Assembly: GCA_964372275.1 (NCBI GenBank)
Contig: CAYJRR010000062.1
Span: 1 to 26,490, forward strand
Direction of reading: 5' to 3'
Length of the DNA: 26,490 nt
From: CAYJRR01 sp964372275 [NCBI: uncultured bacterium]
Lineage (GTDB): Bacteria > CAYJRR01
A program made the translations under genes and the position numbers. A model generated the notes under the pieces. That model saw nothing but the letters and a program-made list of their open reading frames with translations, had not been told where the DNA came from and did not search any database. The first letter of the stretch is position 1, and each line of letters opens with the position of its first letter. Positions 7,452 through 14,227 of this stretch are shown here, one piece after another.

Positions 7452-7906
7452 CTATTCTCGGTCGAGCCGTTTCAAGGCTTCGCGGGCTCCAAAGGAATCG
7501 CAGCCGGCAGAATCGACCTCGAGCGCCTGTCGATAGTACCGGGCGGCGCGTTCGACGGCGCCGAACTGCTCGGCGAGCCCCCCTGCCTTGACGAGCACGA
7601 CGACATTCTCGCCGCACGCGGTACGAATCCCAGCCGAGAGCGCCGGCTCGAATGACGACCGACCGTCGAACAGGACCCGTCGGTTCCGAGATGATGAATG
7701 TCAGTCGATCGGCATCTTGGCGCGATTGGACCGAATCGCGGAACGCGCGTACCTCGCCATGATGGCCACGCGGCATCCTGATCGTTCCATCCAACCGTTA
7801 CGCCGGCTTTCGCGGAAGAGCTCGTCTCCTCGCATGAGGCGCGACCGTCTGCCGGTTCAAGAGATGCAACGAGGAGGCTGGCAATCGATGCCAGGAGGCG
7901 CTTTAT
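7452..7906 (-). pseudogene. Decayed exported TPR-like protein gene
   Basis: This fills most of the 600-base gap between the SDR gene and the toxin-antitoxin pair. Three minus-strand frames each hold a protein-like fragment in order. From 7906, an ATA codon in the position of a start leads into KRLLASIASLLVASLEPADG, a convincing signal peptide. Around 7710-7690 a second frame reads ADRLTFIISEPTG. From about 7680 to the TAG at 7452 a third frame reads VLFDG, then ENVVVLVKAGGLAEQFGAVE, then RYYRQALEVD, which looks like a TPR repeat. Two frameshifts and a lost ATG would explain this. Nothing else coding is convincing here, and the local GC is lower than in neighbouring genes. It is inferred from reading frames alone, with no homologue available to confirm. 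Confidence 0.45.
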
Positions 7907-8027
7907 GTCCTGAGCAGCCTACCATTTCCAGCGCTGCAGGGACTGTCGAGCTCGATCGGCCCGACCACGGGTGTTCTTGGCGGCCGTATGCGCCGAAAGA
8001 GTGGCGACCGTGGTCGATTGTGCTACG

Positions 8028-8037
8028 TTGTATACAA
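8028..8037. promoter_or_regulatory. Palindrome TTGTATACAA, probable operator of the toxin-antitoxin operon
   Basis: A perfect 10-base palindrome ends immediately before the ATG of the antitoxin and contains TATACA, a plausible -10 element. Antitoxins of the ribbon-helix-helix class usually bind palindromes overlapping their own promoter, so this is the natural candidate autoregulatory site. If TATACA is the -10, transcription would start at or just inside the annotated coding start, suggesting a leaderless message or a slightly later start. No good -35 is seen. Confidence 0.45.
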
Positions 8038-8328
8038 ATGAGGCGAAGAGTTTCGGGCAGAAGGCGCGCGCCTTCGACAACGACCATCACCGTGCGGATC
8101 GAGACGCGCACGGGGAAACGGCTCGATCGACTCGCACGGGCAACGGCGAGATCACGTTCGTATCTCGCGGCGGAAGCGGTCCGCCGGTTCGTCGATCAGA
8201 ACGAATGGCAAATTCGCGCAATCCGTGAAGGCGTCGACGCGGCCGACCGCGGGCGCCTCGTGCCGCACGATCGGGTCGATGCGTGGCTCGCGGGTTGGGG
8301 CACGGACGACGAGCGCGGTCGGCCCTGA
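8038..8328 (+). CDS. Ribbon-helix-helix (CopG/RelB-type) antitoxin
   Basis: A 96-residue DNA-binding antitoxin. Residues 15-52 form the ribbon-helix-helix: strand TTITVRIETRT, helix GKRLDRLARATA, turn RSRS, helix YLAAEAVRRFV. The C-terminal part, NEWQIRAIREGVDAAD followed by GRLVPHDRVDAWLAGWG, is the usual toxin-wrapping tail of this antitoxin group. The N-terminus MRRRVSGRRRAPS is a longer basic arm than usual, so a later start (GTG at Val19) cannot be excluded. It should neutralise the downstream ParE-like toxin and repress the operon. The gene is three bases from the toxin start. The unit stands next to a pseudogene in a lower-GC patch, as is common for acquired toxin-antitoxin modules. 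Confidence 0.88.
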   Translation: MRRRVSGRRRAPSTTTITVRIETRTGKRLDRLARATARSRSYLAAEAVRRFVDQNEWQIRAIREGVDAADRGRLVPHDRVDAWLAGWGTDDERGRP

Positions 8329-8331
8329 AGA

Positions 8332-8625
8332 GTGAACGTCGTCTGGACCGAGACTGCCGTCGGCGATCTCCGTCATCTACGCGCCTACATCGGCCGGAGG
8401 AAACGAAGCGCGGCGCGCCGGATCGCGGGGCGCATCCGCGCCGCCGTTCGGCTGCTCCATCAACAGCCGGGGATCGGTCGCCCCGGCCGGGTCCCCGGAA
8501 CCCGCGAGTTGGTCATCACCGGGACTCCGTACCTCGCCGCCTATCGCGTGCGTGCGGGGACCGTCGAAATCCTCCGGGTCCTCCACGGCGCCCAGGAATG
8601 GCCCGGTCGATTCCCGCGAGGGTGA
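8332..8625 (+). CDS. RelE/ParE-family toxin
   Basis: A 97-residue toxin of the RelE/ParE superfamily. It shows the N-terminal WTETAVGDLRHLRAYI, the GIGRPGRVPGTRELVI strand and the C-terminal ILRVLHGAQEWP, the hallmark of the ParE-type branch. Members poison either DNA gyrase (ParE) or ribosome-bound mRNA (RelE). The basic C-terminal catalytic residues of RelE proper are not evident, so the ParE type is favoured. The start is a GTG three bases after the antitoxin stop, arguing for translational coupling. It ends four bases before the convergent minus-strand gene, with no terminator between. It is full length and shows no sign of decay. Confidence 0.9.
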   Translation: MNVVWTETAVGDLRHLRAYIGRRKRSAARRIAGRIRAAVRLLHQQPGIGRPGRVPGTRELVITGTPYLAAYRVRAGTVEILRVLHGAQEWPGRFPRG

Positions 8626-8629
8626 GACG

Positions 8630-10504
8630 TCACGCGCGGCGGCGGCGGATCGCGATCCCCACCGCCACGGCTGCGAGGAGCGACGCGGCGGCGCCGAGCG
8701 ATGCGGGCGGAGTGGGGCGGGCCTGGTCGAGGCTGCAGCCGCATCCCCATCCGCCCATCTCGTAGTCGGCCCCTTCGGCGGCGACGCGGAAGGTGGTGCG
8801 CGCCGGCGTCGGGTCGACGTTCTGCCAGCGGTCGCGGGCCCGGACCTCGAACTCGTGGTCGCCGTTCGGGAGCGCCGTCAGCTCGGCGGTCGTCGCATCG
8901 CTCCAGGTCGACCAGCCGCCGCCGTCGATCTGCCAGGAGAAGACCAGCTTCCCGGGCTCGTCGTCGGTCCCGGAGAAGTCGATGGAGACGCGGGTCCTCT
9001 TGACCGTACCGTCGATCTCGGACACGCGGGTGTTCGGGGCGACGTGGTTCACCGCCGGGTCGTCGGCCGCGTAGAGCGTCGCCCCCGCGACGGCGTAGCC
9101 GTGGCGGAAGTTCACGCGGTCGAGCATCACCAGGTAGTCCTGCGCGGGGAAGATCGAGTTGGTCACGGCGTGATTCTGGAACTTGTTCTCCATGCGCGGC
9201 AGGACGTAGCCGGAGATGAACGCCTTGAGGTCCTCCTCCGCCTTCTCCGCGTCGCTGAACAGTACCTCCGACTCGATGGCGTCGAACCGCACGTTCGTCG
9301 AGTCGAGCGACAGGAGCACGCGGTTGGTCTCGACCTCGACCTCGAGCAGGATTCCGACCGACAGGTCGGCGTCGGCGCGGAGCAGAAGCTTCTGTTCGCC
9401 GTCGGCGCCGATCGTCCACGCCTCGACGTTGAAATCCCGGAGCTTGGCGGAGAGCGATCCCTCTTCGAACAGGATCTCGGGCGACTTCCCGATCACCAGG
9501 TGGTACTTCAGCAGGTCGCCCGCCTCGGGGTTGATCCCCTCCAACACCTGTTCGAACGCCTCCAGGGGCTTCGATTCGCTGTCGAAGCACATCGCGCCCG
9601 ACTTCCACGCCGCCCACAGCACCTCGTTGAGCGCGCCGTCGGCGACGGAGAGCTCCGCCATCGAGTCGTCGCCGTATTCGCCGAGACCCGGCGTTCCGCG
9701 CGCCTCGAACGACGGCGTGTCGGACAGCCCCGCCATGCACGGCGGCGTCGATCCGGAGTGGTCGACCTCCATGTCGACCAGCGTCGTGGCGCCACCGTCG
9801 TCGATCTCGATCGAGGCCAACCCCACGGCGTAGTCGAGCGGTCCGGCGCTTCCGCGGAACATCGCTTCGAACAGCGCGTCCTGCACCATCGAGGGGACCT
9901 TCTCCGAGAGCATCGCGTTCAGCTTCTGCTCCAGGAACCCCTGGATGAAGTCGATCGAGAGGACGAGGTCGATCACGTAGTCGGCCCAGCCGTCGACGTC
10001 GACGAAGATCTCCTCGTATTCGAGTTGCGGCGGCTCGTTGAACGCGACGAAGACGTTGTACTGGTCGTCGACGTAGGGCCGGATGTTGGCGGTGAAGGTC
10101 ACCTGCTGGAGGAAGAGCTCCTGGATCGTCACCGAGAACGACGGACAGAGGTCCCAGAAGTCGTCGTCGGCGCCGAAGATCTGTCCCGCGAAGTCGACGA
10201 AATCGATTCGCGCGGTCAGGTCGAGCCCCTCCGGGGATCCCTCCCAGTCGAGCACCGTCGAATCGAGGAACGAATCGACGACGAGGTTGTTGATGCCAAC
10301 CTGATCGAAGCACTTCACGTCGACCTGCGAGATCGACGGCTTCTGGAACTGGAGCGGCAGTTGCGCGGTGCGGTCTTCGAGGAAACCGAGGCCCTGTTCG
10401 GTGATCCGCAAGCCGACGGCGTCGTAGACGACGGGGGCCGCGGACGACGATGCAGCGGCCATCAGGAGCACCCCGGAGAGAACGCCAACTGAACGTGAAT
10501 TCAT
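8630..10504 (-). CDS. Secreted, MYXO-CTERM-like anchored protein; possible lipid-binding (TULIP-like) N-terminus
   Basis: About 624 residues. An N-terminal signal peptide (MNSRSVGVLSGVLLMAAASS, Ala-Ala-Pro cleavage region) and a C-terminal tail of GWGCGCS, a Pro-rich linker, a hydrophobic helix and RRRRA make a MYXO-CTERM-like surface-sorting signal. The middle alternates amphipathic strands with a helix near EQKLNAMLSEKVPSMVQDAL, reminiscent of BPI/TULIP lipid-binding barrels; this is a weak resemblance. A beta-sandwich repeat near residues 510-600 contains FSWQIDGGGWSTW and GDHEFEVRARDRWQN, typical of Y_Y_Y/fibronectin-like modules. ATG 10504 has GAGGG nine bases upstream; longer in-frame extensions only add junk before the signal peptide. 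It is divergent from the next plus-strand gene across about 270 bases in which I see no clear promoter, only AT-rich patches. The export and anchoring calls are firm; the function is unknown. Confidence 0.85.
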   Translation of the reverse strand: MNSRSVGVLSGVLLMAAASSSAAPVVYDAVGLRITEQGLGFLEDRTAQLPLQFQKPSISQVDVKCFDQVGINNLVVDSFLDSTVLDWEGSPEGLDLTARIDFVDFAGQIFGADDDFWDLCPSFSVTIQELFLQQVTFTANIRPYVDDQYNVFVAFNEPPQLEYEEIFVDVDGWADYVIDLVLSIDFIQGFLEQKLNAMLSEKVPSMVQDALFEAMFRGSAGPLDYAVGLASIEIDDGGATTLVDMEVDHSGSTPPCMAGLSDTPSFEARGTPGLGEYGDDSMAELSVADGALNEVLWAAWKSGAMCFDSESKPLEAFEQVLEGINPEAGDLLKYHLVIGKSPEILFEEGSLSAKLRDFNVEAWTIGADGEQKLLLRADADLSVGILLEVEVETNRVLLSLDSTNVRFDAIESEVLFSDAEKAEEDLKAFISGYVLPRMENKFQNHAVTNSIFPAQDYLVMLDRVNFRHGYAVAGATLYAADDPAVNHVAPNTRVSEIDGTVKRTRVSIDFSGTDDEPGKLVFSWQIDGGGWSTWSDATTAELTALPNGDHEFEVRARDRWQNVDPTPARTTFRVAAEGADYEMGGWGCGCSLDQARPTPPASLGAAASLLAAVAVGIAIRRRRA

Positions 10505-10776
10505 CGTTTCCAACCCTCGCGCGCCGGCGTTAGCAGCAGGAAACATGCCTTCCGGCCAGCGGAATTTTCTTCGGGTTTTCCGCACGGCGCCGGGTGTCTG
10601 CGGAACGCGGTTGGGACCTGCGTGTCTCGTCGGCGGGGTGGCCGGGTTCCCAATCGCTCGCGCCCCGATCGGCGTCCCGATCGTCGTTCGCGTGCGAAAG
10701 TCGAGGATTATCCGCGCCGCGGATCTCGCCGCACGCGGCCGGTTCGGCGGCACGCGCATTGCTCGCCCGGCGCGGC

Positions 10777-12570
10777 GTGTATCGCCGATCGCAACGTCGA
10801 TCGATCTCGGAACGCCTTCATGGGCGTCGCGCGCTCGCCGCCCTGGCGTTCGCGGGTGGCGCGCTGTTCGTCGCGTCCTGGCTCGGCGCGCCGCCGTTCA
10901 CGCCGGCGGCGTCCGCCGACACCTCGGAGACCTGCATTCCGGTCGGCGACGAGCTCGGACCGTTCCTTCGCTCGCTCGAAGAGGTGGCCGCGACGCGATC
11001 CGACGCCGCCCTGGCTGCGCTTGCGCTGCTCGCCGACCGCGACTTGGCGGCGCGGCGAGGGTGCGAGGACCGCGATCGCCGTTCGGCCGCCGCCGCCGTC
11101 TTGGCGAAGCTGGCGTCGACCGGCCCGGCGGCGGAGCGCCGCGCCGCCGTCCGCCGGCTTCGCGACGCCGCCGCCGCCGAGACCGATCCCTCGCTCCGCG
11201 CGCAGATGATCCGCGACCTCGACCGCCACGCAGCGGGGGCGGATCGGTCGGACCTTCCCACGATCGCGCGCCTGCGCGAGGAGATCCTTCCGACCTCGCC
11301 GCCGTACGACGCCATCTTCGGGCCGGAGGCGGAGGCCACCGCTCCCGGGAGCGACGATCCCCTGCGGGTCGCGGTGCGGATCCACTCGGCGAAGGAGGTC
11401 TTGCGGCAAGGGGGCTATTTCCGGCTGTTCCGCTCCCTCGGAGCCACGGTCGTCCGGCCGAACGCCGGCGAGGCGAGGTTCGAGTACACCGTCGTCCCCG
11501 ACGACCCGACCGGACGGTTGAAGCCGGTCGTCTACGAGATCCGCCTCACCGACGACTGGCAGGACGACTACGACAACCTCGACGTTTTCGGCGAGATGGG
11601 GCGGAAGACCCCGCAGATCGAGATGTACGACTTCCACGCCCAGTACGGCGGCGCCTTCGACCGCAGCTTCGAGATCGCGACCGCGAACAGGGACGCGCGC
11701 AAGCTCTACCTGCTCAATTCGTGCAAGTCGAAGGTCTTCGGCCGGCAGGCGAAGGCGCTGTACCCGGCGACGCACTTCGTGCTCACCCGCGACGGCGAAT
11801 ACATGGTCGACACCGCGCCGATGCTGGCGCGCACCCTCCAGGCGCTGGCCGAGCGCCAGACCTACGCGCAACTGCGCCGGAGCCTGGCCCGCGAGGAGCT
11901 CACCAACTACCAGTTTCCGGACGACCGCGCCCAGCTCCTCTACGCCGACGCCGACGACGACGGAGTCCCCGACGGCCGCGACGATCGACTCGACTGCGGA
12001 CGCATCGAGCCTCCCTCGCGCAACACGCTTCGACCGGAGGCGCCGTCACAGCCCCCGGAGACCCTTGGCGGCGGACGGGTGCTCGACGCCGTCCTCGTCG
12101 CCAACGGTCTGCTCGGCTATCACCCGACGTTCGGATCACGGTGGGAGGACCGCTTCGTCTCGGGCGGTTTCGGCCCCGCCGATCCCGACGGTCCGATCGT
12201 CACCGTCTCGAAGATTCCCGGCGGACGCGGACGGCCGACCCACGTGGTGACGGTCAACGGCGCCTACAGCCACCTGAGCAAGCTTGCGCTCTCGGCGGCG
12301 CTGTGCCGCGAGCTGACGCTCTTCGCCGTCACCGGCGGCGGACGCCGGAAGGCGACGCTCGACGACCGGATCCTGGCGTACGAGGTCGGCGTCGACCTGC
12401 TCTCCGCCTGGGGCGACGACGGGCCGCTCTACCAGGAGTACCAGGCGCGATTCGGTTTCGACCGGCCGCTTCCCTGGTCGGTGGCGACGCGCGCGATCGA
12501 CCACCACGACGGGGCCACCGACGAGACGGTCGCCAAGATCCGCCGCTACCTCGAGCGGAACAACGGATAG
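10777..12570 (+). CDS. Exported protein of unknown function, possible clan CD (CHAT/caspase-like) fold
   Basis: About 597 residues. A basic n-region and the hydrophobic stretch ALAALAFAGGALFVASWLG form a signal peptide or anchor. Residues about 65-150 are Ala/Arg-rich helical repeats resembling HEAT. A compact alpha/beta domain follows: IEMYDFHAQYGGAF with His287, then KLYLLNSCKSKVF with Cys316. A strand with His-x-x-x-Gly-Gly followed by a hydrophobic strand ending in S-C-x-S recalls CHAT and other clan CD cysteine peptidases. The 29-residue His-Cys spacing is short for that clan, so this is tentative. DADDDGVPDGRDD near residue 390 is a thrombospondin type 3-like calcium loop. The C-terminal 190 residues have no recognisable domain. 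GTG 10777 was chosen because no ATG is in frame near the signal peptide; the N-terminus is uncertain. A strong hairpin follows the stop. Confidence 0.8.
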   Translation: MYRRSQRRSISERLHGRRALAALAFAGGALFVASWLGAPPFTPAASADTSETCIPVGDELGPFLRSLEEVAATRSDAALAALALLADRDLAARRGCEDRDRRSAAAAVLAKLASTGPAAERRAAVRRLRDAAAAETDPSLRAQMIRDLDRHAAGADRSDLPTIARLREEILPTSPPYDAIFGPEAEATAPGSDDPLRVAVRIHSAKEVLRQGGYFRLFRSLGATVVRPNAGEARFEYTVVPDDPTGRLKPVVYEIRLTDDWQDDYDNLDVFGEMGRKTPQIEMYDFHAQYGGAFDRSFEIATANRDARKLYLLNSCKSKVFGRQAKALYPATHFVLTRDGEYMVDTAPMLARTLQALAERQTYAQLRRSLAREELTNYQFPDDRAQLLYADADDDGVPDGRDDRLDCGRIEPPSRNTLRPEAPSQPPETLGGGRVLDAVLVANGLLGYHPTFGSRWEDRFVSGGFGPADPDGPIVTVSKIPGGRGRPTHVVTVNGAYSHLSKLALSAALCRELTLFAVTGGGRRKATLDDRILAYEVGVDLLSAWGDDGPLYQEYQARFGFDRPLPWSVATRAIDHHDGATDETVAKIRRYLERNNG

Positions 12571-12571
12571 G

Positions 12572-12607
12572 AAAAAAGGGGCCCCTCCTCTCCCGTCGAG
12601 GGGCCCC
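12572..12607 (-). terminator. Intrinsic terminator (10-bp perfect stem, T-run on minus strand)
   Basis: A perfect 10-base inverted repeat, GGGGCCCCTC (12578-12587) and GAGGGGCCCC (12598-12607), with a 10-base loop. The six A residues at 12572-12577 read as six T on the minus strand immediately after the hairpin, so it is a classical intrinsic terminator for the minus-strand genes ending at 12659. It directly follows the stop of the convergent plus-strand gene and may also pause that transcript, but no T-run follows on the plus strand. Confidence 0.85.
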
Positions 12608-12658
12608 TCGCGGCGAGGGGCTCGGGGCGGCCCCGGGGAAGCCCGAAGGGCGAACCGT

Positions 12659-12886
12659 TCAGTTGGCGGTGCGCAGGAAGGCGCCGCCGGGCAGCCCGGG
12701 GGCCTCGATCGTCACTTCGATGGCGTCGCTCACCGACGCGACCACCATCCGCGACGCCGGGACGTACCGCGGCGCCGGGCTGCCGAGCGTCATCCACCAG
12801 ACGCCGTAGTACTGGCCGAGGATGACGGCGAGGGTGAGAAACCAGGGCTCCGTCCAGAACGACGCACGGCGCGGGGCGAGGTGCAT
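12659..12886 (-). CDS. Small single-pass membrane protein, 75 aa
   Basis: A 75-residue protein with one hydrophobic segment, residues 15-33 (PWFLTLAVILGQYYGVWWM). It is preceded by a basic N-terminus (MHLAPRRASF), suggesting the N-terminus stays in the cytoplasm. A 40-residue hydrophilic tail with beta-like IEVTIEAPG follows. ATG 12886 has GGAGG eight bases upstream, the best ribosome-binding site in this region. It ends just before the strong terminator and lies 97 bases downstream of the DRE-TIM enzyme gene, so it may share that transcript. No family recognised. Codon use and the clear ribosome site favour a real gene. Confidence 0.68.
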   Translation of the reverse strand: MHLAPRRASFWTEPWFLTLAVILGQYYGVWWMTLGSPAPRYVPASRMVVASVSDAIEVTIEAPGLPGGAFLRTAN

Positions 12887-12983
12887 CGGTAGCGACCTCC
12901 ACCGGTTGGTCGGCGCGACCCGGGGGTCGCGACGGATCTGGAAGTGATGGTACGCCCGACGGATTGGCGCGTCAATCGACCCG

Positions 12984-14222
12984 TTACCTTTTGTCGCGGT
13001 GTTGGCGAACGATGTCCAGGACCTCGGTCTCGGTCAGAACCCGGTTCGACCGCTTGGCCCTCTCGACGATCCCCGCGACGAGCGCTGCGTCCGGCGCGAT
13101 GTGTCGCCGCTCCAGCCAGAAGGTAACGTTCGCCTGGCCGCTCATGAAGCCGATCTCGATCTCCTGCTCCTTCCCGAACTCGCTGGCCGGCACCCCGCTG
13201 TAGACGCGGTCGGCCAGCCAGACGTCCCCCTTTCGCGCCGCCTTCAGGATCGCCGCCGCGTGGACACCGGTCGCGGTGCGGAACGCGTCCTTCCCGGCCA
13301 CGGGATAATTTCGCGGGATTTCGTAGCCGCAGCTGCGCGACGCGAGCTCGCAATAGAGGAGTAGCTTGGACAGATCCTGGCTCGGGAGCATCCCCAAGAG
13401 CTTCAGGTTCATCAGCAGCTGGTCCATCGAGCAGTTGCCGACTCGCTCCCCGATCCCCAGCGCCGTGCCGTGGATCCGGTCGGCGCCGGCCTCGATCGCC
13501 CACAACGCGTTGGCCACCGCCATCCCGCGATCGTTGTGCCCGTGCCAGTCGATCTGCACCGCCGCGCCCGTTCCCTTGATCAGATCTCGCGTCCAGCGGA
13601 TGAGACTTCGGATCCCGTCGGGGGTGGCGTGTCCGACGGTGTCGCAGAGGCACAATCCGTGGGCCCCTTCGGCGATCGCCATCCGGAACAGCCGGTCGAG
13701 CGTGTCGGGCCGGCTGCGGATCGTGTCTTCGGTGACGTAGGTGCACGGCAGCCCGTTCTTCACCGCGAACGAGATCGCCTCCGCCGACTGGCGCGCGATG
13801 AAGTCGACGTTCCACTCCTCGGCGTACTGGCGGATCGGCGAGGAGCCGATGAACGCCATCACCTCGATCGCCACGCCGGTCTTCTGCGAGATCTCCACGA
13901 CCGGCTCGATGTCGCGCACCATCGTCCGGCAGGCGCAGCAGACCTGGAGTCGGAGCTTCGCGTCGCGGACCTCCGTCACCATCCGGAGCACGTCGTCGTA
14001 CTGTCTCCGCCCGGCGCCGGGCAGTCCGACGTCGACGTGGTGGATCCCGAGCTGATCCATCAGGTGCAGGAGCTCGAGCTTGTCCTCGATCGCCGGATCG
14101 ATCGCCGACGGGGACTGGATGCCGTCCCGGAGCGTCTCGTCCATGAAGCGGATCGGCTTGGAGGTGATCGGCCCGCGGGCCTCCACCGTGTTCCAGTCGT
14201 AGATCACGTCGTCGCGGCTCAT
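12984..14222 (-). CDS. 2-isopropylmalate/homocitrate-synthase-like DRE-TIM enzyme
   Basis: A 412-residue acyl-CoA:alpha-keto acid condensing enzyme of the DRE-TIM metallolyase family. Asp-Glu-Thr-Leu-Arg-Asp-Gly at 28-34 carries the catalytic Arg32 and metal-binding Asp33. HGHNDRG at 227-233 supplies the metal His227/His229 and Asn. LCDTVGHATPDG and GIGERVGN are the usual LeuA-family glycine motifs. It lacks the C-terminal allosteric leucine-binding domain of full LeuA (about 510 residues or more), so it resembles short LeuA-type, homocitrate or related synthases. No nif, lysine or leucine genes are nearby, so the substrate is open. ATG 14222 lies five bases after the stop of the MscS-cNBD gene, implying co-transcription. 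Pairing a condensing enzyme with an ion channel is unexpected and may be only operon packing. Confidence 0.88.
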   Translation of the reverse strand: MSRDDVIYDWNTVEARGPITSKPIRFMDETLRDGIQSPSAIDPAIEDKLELLHLMDQLGIHHVDVGLPGAGRRQYDDVLRMVTEVRDAKLRLQVCCACRTMVRDIEPVVEISQKTGVAIEVMAFIGSSPIRQYAEEWNVDFIARQSAEAISFAVKNGLPCTYVTEDTIRSRPDTLDRLFRMAIAEGAHGLCLCDTVGHATPDGIRSLIRWTRDLIKGTGAAVQIDWHGHNDRGMAVANALWAIEAGADRIHGTALGIGERVGNCSMDQLLMNLKLLGMLPSQDLSKLLLYCELASRSCGYEIPRNYPVAGKDAFRTATGVHAAAILKAARKGDVWLADRVYSGVPASEFGKEQEIEIGFMSGQANVTFWLERRHIAPDAALVAGIVERAKRSNRVLTETEVLDIVRQHRDKR

Positions 14223-14227
14223 CGTCG

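Noticed and set aside
7857-8111. 84-codon minus-strand ORF before the antitoxin
   Set aside because: No ribosome site or motif, and its frame conflicts with both the antitoxin and the pseudogene signal-peptide frame.
8552-10492. 646-codon plus-strand open frame antisense to the MYXO-CTERM-like protein
   Set aside because: Asp/Arg/Val-rich shadow; the opposite strand has a signal peptide, ribosome site and sorting tail.
12984-14222. NifV homocitrate synthase of nitrogen fixation
   Set aside because: No nif or molybdenum cofactor genes are in the window, and the motifs do not distinguish NifV from LeuA-like enzymes.
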